Below are positions 1-5,071 of a DNA stretch of 5,071 nucleotides, piece by piece; position 1 is the stretch's first letter, and the number at the start of each line of letters is the position of its first letter. A program made the position numbers and the translations under genes. Source of the DNA: Pseudomonadota bacterium (GTDB lineage: Bacteria > Pseudomonadota > Alphaproteobacteria > Rhodobacterales > Rhodobacteraceae); NCBI GenBank assembly GCA_021813645.1, contig JAKAJW010000180.1:1-5071 (forward strand). Direction: 5' to 3'. The notes under the pieces are model-generated. The model had not been told where the DNA came from. It made no database searches and worked only from the letters and a program-made list of their open reading frames with translations.

Positions 1-1
1 A

Positions 2-397
2 CAGGGCGCCACCGCCTCGATGATCGTCGCCGGCCAGCGCAAGGGCGGCGGCATGCGGATGTTCCTGATCTACCCGGAAGGCAATTTCATCGAGGCGACG
101 GAAGACACCCCCTTCCTGCAGATCGGCGAACACAAATACGGCAAGCCGATCCTCGACCGGGTGGTGACCCCCGAGACCTCGCTGGAAGACGCCCAGAAGG
201 CGGTGCTCCTGTCGATGGACTCGACGCTGCGCTCCAACCTCTCGGTCGGCATGCCGCTCGACCTTCTGGTGATCGAGAAGGATGCGCGCCGGGTCTCGAT
301 GCGGCGCCGCATCGAGGCCGGCGATCCGGGCTTCACCGCGATGAGCCAGGCCTGGAGCCAGGCGCTGCGCGACGCTTTCACCCAGATCAAGATCTGA
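2..397 (+). CDS. Anbu-type proteasome-like peptidase, C-terminal part (5' end outside window)
   Basis: The visible 131 residues look like the C-terminal half of the bacterial 'predicted proteasome-type protease' family (Anbu, ancestral beta subunit). That family is a relative of the 20S proteasome beta subunit and HslV, and forms open-ring or helical assemblies in the cytoplasm. Recognisable stretches are the glycine-rich strand around KGGGMRMFLIYPEGNFIEA, the FLQIGEHKYGKPILDRV segment and the following SLEDAQKAVLLSMDSTLRSN helix, then the VGMPLDLLVIEKD strand. The frame is open to the left edge, so the Met at position 20 is internal and not the start. Full-length members are about 240-250 residues, so roughly half is missing, including the N-terminal nucleophile and processing site. 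Activity therefore cannot be judged here. In related genomes Anbu often sits beside transglutaminase-like and alpha-E-domain genes (established knowledge); any such neighbours would lie left of the window. The gene is convergent with the hydrolase gene to the right. Confidence 0.9.
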   Translation, partial: QGATASMIVAGQRKGGGMRMFLIYPEGNFIEATEDTPFLQIGEHKYGKPILDRVVTPETSLEDAQKAVLLSMDSTLRSNLSVGMPLDLLVIEKDARRVSMRRRIEAGDPGFTAMSQAWSQALRDAFTQIKI

Positions 398-400
398 GCC

Positions 401-424
401 GCGCCGGCGCCCGAACGCCGGTGC
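401..424 (+). terminator. Terminator-like hairpin after the Anbu gene
   Basis: GCGCCGGCG (401-409) pairs with CGCCGGTGC (416-424) around a 6-nt loop (CCCGAA), giving a 9-bp stem with one G-U pair. It begins 3 nt after the TGA of the Anbu gene, which suits a transcription terminator or a 3'-end stabilising hairpin. No T-tract follows, so it is not a classical intrinsic terminator. Tails of this kind are often poor in GC-rich alphaproteobacteria. The right arm overlaps the first of the CGGTG motifs of the neighbouring repeat. Confidence 0.45.
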
Positions 425-427
425 ATG

Positions 428-471
428 TCGGTGTAATATCGGTGCGAAATCGGTGCCAAATCGGTATTCGG
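428..471. repeat. Four imperfect 11-bp tandem repeats
   Basis: Four consecutive 11-bp units are visible: TCGGTGTAATA (428-438), TCGGTGCGAAA (439-449), TCGGTGCCAAA (450-460) and TCGGTATTCGG (461-471). The second and third differ at one position. The first and fourth have decayed in their right halves. A further CGGTG lies at 419-423, 10 bp before the first in-phase copy, so five CGGTG/CGGTA cores recur at 10-11 bp spacing, about one DNA helical turn. The run sits in the gap between convergent genes, not in front of any gene I can recognise. It may be a protein-binding array, a phased-bend element or simple slippage product; the sequence alone does not decide. Confidence 0.7.
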
Positions 472-593
472 ATTTTGCAGCTATTTCGACCCCTTACGCC
501 CCGAAATGCCGGCAACCGCGGGCGGCCCGGCACGCCGCGCCAAGCTTTCGTTAACCATCGTTGCGGGGGGCTGCGGGGCCGGCCTGCGCCGGG

Positions 594-629
594 CCTTGGC
601 GGCGCGGCGGTGCCGCCGCCGCGCCAAGG
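594..629. terminator. Long GC-rich hairpin between convergent genes (probable shared terminator)
   Basis: The arms 594-610 (starting CCTTGGCGGC) and 613-629 (ending GCGCCAAGG) are inverted repeats of 17 nt with two adjacent mismatches, around a 2-nt centre (TG), so the real loop will be slightly larger. The hairpin lies 39 nt beyond the stop codon of the minus-strand hydrolase gene and about 200 nt beyond the stop of the plus-strand Anbu gene. That placement suits a bidirectional terminator. No T-tract follows on either strand, so strength and direction are uncertain. A weaker 5-bp hairpin (ACGGG 640-644 with CCCGT 652-656) lies between it and the hydrolase stop. I see no gene in the rest of the 398-668 gap. 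Confidence 0.55.
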
Positions 630-668
630 GAGGGGGCTAACGGGTTGATTTCCCGTCCGTTCCGCCGT

Positions 669-1601
669 TCACCGATGGGCGTCGAACAGGTCGGCGGCGG
701 CGTCGAAGAAGCGTCGCCGGGTCTCGGGATGCTCCATCATGATCTCATGCTCGGCTCCCGCCGCGACCTCGAGCCGCCCGCACGGCCAGCGCGCCATCCG
801 CTCCCGCACCCGCGCCGCATCCACCACCCGCTCATTGCTGCCGATCACCGTCAGCGCCGGCACCCTGGGCGACGCCAGCGTCCCTAATCGCCGACATTCC
901 GATAGTGCCTGGTGCAGCCAGTTCAGGCTCGGGCCCCCCAGCGCCAGCTCCGGCACTCCGGTCACCTGCGCCTTCATGTAGCTCCACATCGCCTCGTCGG
1001 TGGTCAACACATTGTCGTCGAACGGCGCCGAGACCAGATATGTTGCAGGGCCGGTGCTGGGCGCGTAGCGGTGGGCGAGGCTGGAAAAGCGTACCAGCTG
1101 GCTCAAGGTCCAGGTGAAGGAGCGGGCCAGGGGCGATAGCAGAATGCCCCACATCGGCGCCGAGAATACCGCCGCCTTGATCGGCAGGCCCTCGATCAGC
1201 GCACGTAACGCGATCGCCCCGCCCATCGAATGGCTGACGAGATAGAATGGCCGGGGCAGCGCCAGAGCTTCCGCCGCCCGCAGAACCGCCGCGACATCCT
1301 TTTGAAAATCCGCGAAACTTTCGACATGGCCGACGTTCCGGTCGGAGAGCTGACGATCCGCCAGCCCCTGGCCGCGCCAATCCACCGCCACCTGGGCATA
1401 GCCTCGGCTGCCGAAATCCGAGGCCGCCCGGCCATATTTCTCGGCATATTCGGTCCGGCCGGGGAACAGCAGCACGGTGCCGCGCGTGCCCTCCGGCCAG
1501 ACCGCGATGCGCAGCTGCACGCCGTCCGCGGCCGTCAGCCAATAGGCCTGGCCCGCCTGAGGGCCAAGCGCCAGATCGGCATAGAACGGCGCGGAATTCA
1601 T
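669..1601 (-). CDS. Alpha/beta hydrolase, lysophospholipase/monoacylglycerol lipase-like (PldB type)
   Basis: This 310-residue protein has the serine alpha/beta hydrolase fold of the PldB/monoglyceride lipase group, which hydrolyses lysophospholipids or other acyl esters. An early strand and oxyanion region reads TVLLFPGRTEYAEKY (about 42-56), followed by VAVDWRGQGLADR (71-83). The nucleophile elbow is SHSMGG, with Ser125 the expected nucleophile. The likely catalytic His is His285 in GAEHEIMMEHP. The third member of the triad normally falls in a G-x-x-D-x-x-V motif. Here the segment is GSNERVVD (254-261), so the acid is either Glu257 or Asp261. Length is normal for the family. I see no signal peptide, so a cytoplasmic or membrane-peripheral enzyme is expected. 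The ATG overlaps the stop of the SCP2 gene by one base (TGATG), with no strong ribosome-binding site of its own, suggesting translational coupling. The fold is certain; the substrate is not. Confidence 0.88.
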   Translation of the reverse strand: MNSAPFYADLALGPQAGQAYWLTAADGVQLRIAVWPEGTRGTVLLFPGRTEYAEKYGRAASDFGSRGYAQVAVDWRGQGLADRQLSDRNVGHVESFADFQKDVAAVLRAAEALALPRPFYLVSHSMGGAIALRALIEGLPIKAAVFSAPMWGILLSPLARSFTWTLSQLVRFSSLAHRYAPSTGPATYLVSAPFDDNVLTTDEAMWSYMKAQVTGVPELALGGPSLNWLHQALSECRRLGTLASPRVPALTVIGSNERVVDAARVRERMARWPCGRLEVAAGAEHEIMMEHPETRRRFFDAAADLFDAHR

Positions 1602-1888
1602 CAGCTGAGCGCCGAGCCAAGCTGCATCGCCAGCCCCATGTTGCCGTCCACCGCAAGCTTGCCCGACATGAAGGCCATGGTCGGGTTCAGATCGCCGTCG
1701 AGAATCGCCTTGAATGTCTCGGCATCGGCGGTCAGCGTCACATCGGCATCCTCGTCGCCCGCCCGCACGCCGGTGCCGTCGATCATCAGCGCACCCTCAC
1801 CGCTGACAACGAATTTTGCCACGCCGTCGAAGCCGCCGTTCAACCGGCTTTGCAGCGCCGCCACCGCCGCGTCGATCACTTCGCTCAT
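1601..1888 (-). CDS. SCP2 sterol-carrier-domain lipid-binding protein
   Basis: This small protein of 95 residues consists of a single SCP2 domain, a fold with a hydrophobic tunnel that binds fatty acids, acyl-CoA or similar lipids. The family pattern is clear: FDGVAKFVVSGEGALMID in the first half (about 20-37), then ADVTLTADAETFKAILDGDL (48-67), then the C-terminal AFMSGKLAVDGNMGLAMQLGSAL. There is no signal peptide or membrane segment, so it should be cytosolic. The start at 1888 is chosen because GGAGGA lies 4 nt upstream and the SCP2 homology begins there. The frame extends further upstream but without family character. The gene is first in an operon with the alpha/beta hydrolase, whose start overlaps its stop. 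The context suggests it presents or buffers a lipid handled by that enzyme, which is inference. The natural ligand is unknown. Confidence 0.92.
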   Translation of the reverse strand: MSEVIDAAVAALQSRLNGGFDGVAKFVVSGEGALMIDGTGVRAGDEDADVTLTADAETFKAILDGDLNPTMAFMSGKLAVDGNMGLAMQLGSALS

Positions 1889-1955
1889 GAGGTCCTCCGA
1901 TTTTGACCGCGTGGGTCTCGCAATTCCCGCGGGCAGGGTTACATTCATTGCTGTT
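1889..1955. promoter_or_regulatory. Divergent intergenic region between the SCP2 operon and the TPR-helicase operon
   Basis: These 67 bp separate two divergently transcribed operons, so promoters for both must lie here or reach into the flanking coding sequence. A TTGACC hexamer (1903-1908, plus strand) resembles a -35 box, but no convincing -10 box stands about 17 bp downstream. Two small palindromes are visible: GACC-N5-GGTC (1905-1917) and the perfect CCCGCGGG (1926-1933). Either could be an operator, but both are short enough to occur by chance in GC-rich DNA. No promoter can be fixed from sequence alone. Confidence 0.35.
1893..1898 (-). promoter_or_regulatory. Ribosome-binding site of the SCP2 gene
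   Basis: Read on the minus strand, GGAGGA sits 4 nt before the ATG at 1888. It is the strongest Shine-Dalgarno match near any gene start in the window. It decides the SCP2 start in favour of this ATG and against more upstream in-frame ATG codons. Confidence 0.8.
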
Positions 1956-2540
1956 ATGGGTGCTTCAGCCGGATATCTCAATCGTGTCGTCGCGGCAGGT
2001 TTCGTTGCCGCCGCCGTTCTGCGGCCGCTGGCGGCCAGCGCCGATACCGGCCCGCCCAAATTGTCGGCCGGGCAGATAGAGCAGCTCAAGGAACTGAAAT
2101 CCGACGATTATTCCACCTGGCGCAAGGCCGAATCGGATCTGCTGCGGGAATGGTCGAATTCGGGTTCGCCGGCCATGGACCTGCTCCTGCAGCGCGGCGA
2201 AACCGCGATGAAGGATGGCCACTACAACATCGCGGTCGAGCATCTCACCGCGCTGATCGACCATGCGCCAGATTTCGAGGATGGCTATAATGCCCGGGCC
2301 GAGGCCTATTATCGCCTCGGCATGTTCGGTCCCGCCGTGCAGGACATCGCCAAGGCACTCACCCTGAACCCGTACGATTTCCGGGCGCTCGCCGGGCTCG
2401 GCCGCATCTTTCAATCGATGGACAAGCCGAAGGATGCGCTGGCGGCCTACAAGATGGCGGTGACTATACATCCTCACCTGCAGTCGGTATTGGACACGAT
2501 CAAGAGCATCGAAGCCGAGGCGGCCGGACAGGAACTCTAG
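1956..2540 (+). CDS. Exported tetratricopeptide-repeat (TPR) protein
   Basis: This protein of 194 residues has an N-terminal signal peptide followed by TPR repeats. The signal has Arg10, a hydrophobic core VVAAGFVAAAVL (11-22) and a likely signal peptidase I site after ASA (residue 29). There is no lipobox cysteine. A linker with charged helices (about 36-67) precedes roughly three TPR units at 75-108, 109-142 and 143-176. Typical TPR positions are visible in ARAEAYYRLGMFGPAVQDIAKALTLNP and GLGRIFQSMDKPKDALAAYKMAVTIHP. TPRs mediate protein-protein contacts, so a periplasmic scaffold or assembly factor is plausible; no enzymatic motif is seen. The ATG at 1956 is preferred because it gives a compact signal peptide, but its ribosome-binding site is weak (GGGCAGGG lies about 17 nt upstream). 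An in-frame GTG at 1911 is a poorer alternative. The helicase gene starts 13 nt after its stop, so the two are probably co-transcribed. Specific function is unknown. Confidence 0.82.
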   Translation: MGASAGYLNRVVAAGFVAAAVLRPLAASADTGPPKLSAGQIEQLKELKSDDYSTWRKAESDLLREWSNSGSPAMDLLLQRGETAMKDGHYNIAVEHLTALIDHAPDFEDGYNARAEAYYRLGMFGPAVQDIAKALTLNPYDFRALAGLGRIFQSMDKPKDALAAYKMAVTIHPHLQSVLDTIKSIEAEAAGQEL

Positions 2541-2553
2541 GCGGGATCCCGAA

Positions 2554-5071
2554 ATGCGCGAGCAGGCGAGGGTCAGCGCGGTCCTCGGCCCGACCAACAC
2601 GGGCAAGACCCATCAGGCGATCGAGCGGATGCTCGCCCACCGGACCGGCGTGATCGGTCTGCCGTTGCGGCTGCTTGCCCGCGAAGTCTATGACCGCATC
2701 GTCGCCGCGCGCGGGCCCTCCGTCGTCGCCCTTGTGACCGGGGAAGAGCGCATCGTTCCGGAGCGCACCCAATACTGGGTCTGCACCACCGAGGCGATGC
2801 CGACCGACATCGGGGCGGACTTCCTCGCGGTGGATGAAATTCAGCTCTGCGCCGATCCTGACCGCGGCCACGTCTTCACCGACCGGCTCTTGGCGGCGCG
2901 GGGCCTGAAAGAGACGCTCTTCCTCGGCTCCGACGCGATGCGCCCGGCGATTGCGGCGCTGATCCCGGGCGCGCAGTTCGTCAGCCGGGAGCGGTTTTCG
3001 CAGCTTTCCTACACAGGTTCCAAAAAGCTAAGCCGAATGCCGCCAAGGTCGGCCATCGTTGGGTTTTCGGTTGAAAATGTCTATGCGATTGCCGAGCTGA
3101 TCCGGCGTCAGAAGGGCGGCTGTGCCGTCGTCATGGGGGCGCTTTCGCCGCGCACCCGCAACGCGCAGGTGGACCTCTACCAAAGTGGCGAGGTGGATTA
3201 TCTGGTGGCGACCGACGCCATCGGCATGGGTCTCAACCTCGACATCCATCACATTGCTTTTTCGGCGCTTTCCAAATTCGACGGGCACAGGATGCGGACG
3301 CTCTACCCGCAGGAACTGGCGCAGATCGCCGGACGCGCAGGCCGGCATCAGCGCGACGGTACCTTCGGCGTGACCGGCGAGGCTTCGGCTTTGCCCGAGG
3401 AGACCGTCGCCGCAATCGAGGCGCATCGCTTCGCGCCGGTGCGCAAGTTGCACTGGCGCAACGGCGATTTGGAGTTCGGCACCATTGAGCGGCTGATCGC
3501 CTCGCTCGAGCGGCACACCTCGCAGGAGTGGCTGACGCGGGTGCGCGACAGCGATGACCTGCTGGCGCTGAAGGCGCTTTCCGCCATGCCCGAGGTGCGT
3601 GGTCGGGTGCGGAACGCGCGCGACGTGCATTTGCTGTGGGACATTTGCTGCATTCCCGATTTCCGCAAGGTGTCTGAGCATGACCACGCCACGCTGCTCG
3701 CCCGGATTTTCGAGTTTCTGCACGACGGCGGCCGGGTGCCCGCTGATTGGCTTGCCAAGTCGATTGCCCGGATCGATCGAACCGATGGCGACATCGACGC
3801 ATTGTCGAAACGCTTGGCGTATATCCGCACATGGACCTATGTCGCCCAGCGTCGGGGCTGGGTAGATGATGAAAGTCATTGGCGCGCCGAAACCCGCGCG
3901 GTAGAAGACCGCCTGTCGGATGCGCTACATGCTGCGCTGACTCAAAGATTTGTCGATCGGCGCACCTCTGTTCTCATGCGCCGGTTGAAGGAAAAGGAGA
4001 CCCTCGTGGCCGAGGTGAACGACAAGGGCGAAGTGACGGTGGAAGGCGAGTTCGTCGGCCGTCTGGAAGGCTTCCGGTTCCGCCAAGATGCCACCGCATC
4101 GCCAGAGGAGGCGCGCACCCTGCGCCAGGCGGCCATTGCCGCGCTCCGGCCCGAGTTCAGCCTGCGGGCCGATCGCTTCTACAATGCGCCGGACACCGAG
4201 TTCGACTTCACCGAGCAGGGCGGGCTGATGTGGGGCACCACTGCGGTCGGCAAACTCGTCAAGGGCGCCGAGCCGATGAAGCCTCAGGTCGAGGCTTTCG
4301 TCGATGAAGAAGCCGGCCCCGAGGTCGCCGAAAAGGTCCGCCGCCGACTGCAGCATTTCATCGACCGCAAGGTCGCCGCGCTGTTCGAGCCTCTGGTGGC
4401 GCTTGGCCGCGACGAGGCCCTGACCGGTCTCGCTCGCGGCTTCGCCTTCCGCATGGTCGAGGCGCTCGGCATCCTGTCGCGCGACGGGGTCGCGGACGAT
4501 GTGAAGGCGCTCGACCAAGAGGCCCGCGCGGCACTGCGGAAGCACGGCCTGCGCTTCGGTCAGTTCACCATCTTCCTGCCGGCGCTCCTGAAGCCCGCGC
4601 CGACCCGGCTGCGGCTGGTGCTTTGGTCGCTGGCGCAGGGGCTGGACGACTTCCCCTCGAGCCCGCCGCCCGGTCTGGTGACGATCCCTAACCTGCCCGA
4701 GGTTCCGCGCGAGCACTATATTCTCGGGGGCTATCGTCCGGCCGGCGCCCGTGCCATTCGCATCGATATGCTGGAGCGGCTCGCCGACTTGCTGCGCGCC
4801 AAGGATTCCCGCGCCGGTTTCGAAGCAACGCCGGACATGTTGTCGATCACGGGAATGACGCTCGATCAGTTCGCCGATCTGATGGGCGGGCTCGGCTACC
4901 GCGCCGAGAAGGGCGAGCGGCCGAAGGCGCGCCCCGAGCCTGCCTTGGAGCAGGTGCCGCCGGCGGACGCGGCAGAGGGCGACCTGCCGTCGGCGGCAGC
5001 GGTGGAAGAGGGGAGCGTTGTCGAGCCGGCTGTCTCTGTGACCGCGGAAGTGTCGGAAACGGCGCTGCCCG
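2554..5071 (+). CDS. Suv3-like ATP-dependent RNA helicase (superfamily 2), 3' end outside window
   Basis: The frame is open for 839 codons from the ATG to the right edge; I read it line by line and found no stop. It resembles the large alphaproteobacterial helicases related to mitochondrial Suv3, which unwind RNA for turnover. Helicase motifs appear in order: Walker A GPTNTGKT (12-19), motif Ia GLPLRLLAREVYDR (35-48), Walker B as DEIQ (94-97) instead of DEAD/DEAH, motif III around LGSDAMR (124-131), motif IV region VVMGALSPRTR (192-202), motif V ATDAIGMGLNL (219-229) and motif VI QIAGRAGR (257-264). A long conserved C-terminal region follows, including VEGEFVGRLEGFRF (about 496-509) and a segment near 665-694 rich in Phe, Leu and Pro. 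From about 788 the chain turns Ala/Pro/Glu-rich and acidic (10 acidic, 2 basic in the last 50 residues), probably disordered. The ATG at 2554 is the only usual start codon after the in-frame TGA at 2461. It is preceded by a weak CGGGA site. Nucleic-acid substrate and partners are not shown by the sequence. Confidence 0.92.
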   Translation, partial: MREQARVSAVLGPTNTGKTHQAIERMLAHRTGVIGLPLRLLAREVYDRIVAARGPSVVALVTGEERIVPERTQYWVCTTEAMPTDIGADFLAVDEIQLCADPDRGHVFTDRLLAARGLKETLFLGSDAMRPAIAALIPGAQFVSRERFSQLSYTGSKKLSRMPPRSAIVGFSVENVYAIAELIRRQKGGCAVVMGALSPRTRNAQVDLYQSGEVDYLVATDAIGMGLNLDIHHIAFSALSKFDGHRMRTLYPQELAQIAGRAGRHQRDGTFGVTGEASALPEETVAAIEAHRFAPVRKLHWRNGDLEFGTIERLIASLERHTSQEWLTRVRDSDDLLALKALSAMPEVRGRVRNARDVHLLWDICCIPDFRKVSEHDHATLLARIFEFLHDGGRVPADWLAKSIARIDRTDGDIDALSKRLAYIRTWTYVAQRRGWVDDESHWRAETRAVEDRLSDALHAALTQRFVDRRTSVLMRRLKEKETLVAEVNDKGEVTVEGEFVGRLEGFRFRQDATASPEEARTLRQAAIAALRPEFSLRADRFYNAPDTEFDFTEQGGLMWGTTAVGKLVKGAEPMKPQVEAFVDEEAGPEVAEKVRRRLQHFIDRKVAALFEPLVALGRDEALTGLARGFAFRMVEALGILSRDGVADDVKALDQEARAALRKHGLRFGQFTIFLPALLKPAPTRLRLVLWSLAQGLDDFPSSPPPGLVTIPNLPEVPREHYILGGYRPAGARAIRIDMLERLADLLRAKDSRAGFEATPDMLSITGMTLDQFADLMGGLGYRAEKGERPKARPEPALEQVPPADAAEGDLPSAAAVEEGSVVEPAVSVTAEVSETALP

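Noticed and set aside
551..558. TTAACCAT, which matches the 8-base half site associated with the alphaproteobacterial cell-cycle regulator CtrA
   Set aside because: It lies between two convergent genes with no gene start downstream on either strand, and a single 8-base match is weak evidence.
421..648. Possible small plus-strand gene of 75 codons starting with GTG in the convergent gap
   Set aside because: It runs through the 11-bp repeats and the long hairpin, has a Gly/Pro/Arg-rich composition expected from GC-rich noncoding DNA, and has no ribosome-binding site.
1230..1955. Long upstream extension of the TPR reading frame on the plus strand
   Set aside because: It lies antisense to the well-supported hydrolase and SCP2 genes and shows no protein-family character. 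The signal peptide marks the real start at 1956.
1889..2089. Longer form of the SCP2 protein with 67 extra N-terminal residues
   Set aside because: The extension is antisense to the TPR gene, has no family similarity, and the strong ribosome-binding site fits the start at 1888.
2543..2550. GGGATCCC palindrome in the 13-nt gap before the helicase
   Set aside because: It is only 8 bp, lies within the ribosome-binding region, and is easily explained by chance.
3028..3879. Minus-strand open frame of 283 codons opposite the helicase gene
   Set aside because: The plus-strand helicase has all its conserved motifs here. The opposite frame is open only because of GC-rich codon structure and resembles no family I know.
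3925..4716. Minus-strand open frame of 263 codons opposite the helicase gene
   Set aside because: Its Arg/Gln/Leu/Glu-rich product is typical of the antisense of GC-biased codons, and the plus strand is continuous helicase sequence.

Overview
The window is a GC-rich stretch of chromosome. It looks like an alphaproteobacterium, most likely a member of the Rhodobacterales/Rhodobacteraceae. That assignment rests on the GC-rich third codon positions and on recognised protein types: an Anbu-type proteasome-like protease, a standalone SCP2 lipid-binding protein paired with a PldB-like hydrolase, and a large Suv3-like helicase of the alphaproteobacterial type. The call comes from recalled family features, not from a search.

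Layout from left to right. (1) Positions 2-397 (+) hold the C-terminal half of the Anbu protease gene. (2) Positions 398-668 are a gene-free gap between convergent genes. It holds a terminator-like hairpin just after the Anbu stop, a run of four 11-bp imperfect repeats, and a long GC-rich hairpin that could serve as a shared terminator. (3) Positions 669-1888 (-) are a two-gene operon. The SCP2-domain protein (1601-1888) comes first and the alpha/beta hydrolase (669-1601) second, joined by a TGATG stop/start overlap. (4) Positions 1889-1955 are a short divergent intergenic region. (5) Positions 1956-2540 (+) encode an exported TPR-repeat protein. (6) From 2554 (+) to the right edge runs the Suv3-like RNA helicase gene, open for 839 codons and cut by the window end.

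The SCP2/hydrolase pair suggests a small lipid-handling unit, with one protein binding an acyl lipid and the other hydrolysing an ester. The TPR gene and helicase gene lie 13 nt apart and are probably co-transcribed, but the TPR protein has a signal peptide and the helicase should be cytoplasmic. A shared job is therefore not obvious.

I see no mobile element, CRISPR array, tRNA, rRNA or phage gene. This reads as an ordinary conserved core region, and I do not find a convincing undescribed system. The items most worth a second look are the 11-bp phased repeats, the Glu at the expected acid position of the hydrolase, the exported-TPR/helicase pairing, and the local composition and codon shifts inside the helicase gene.
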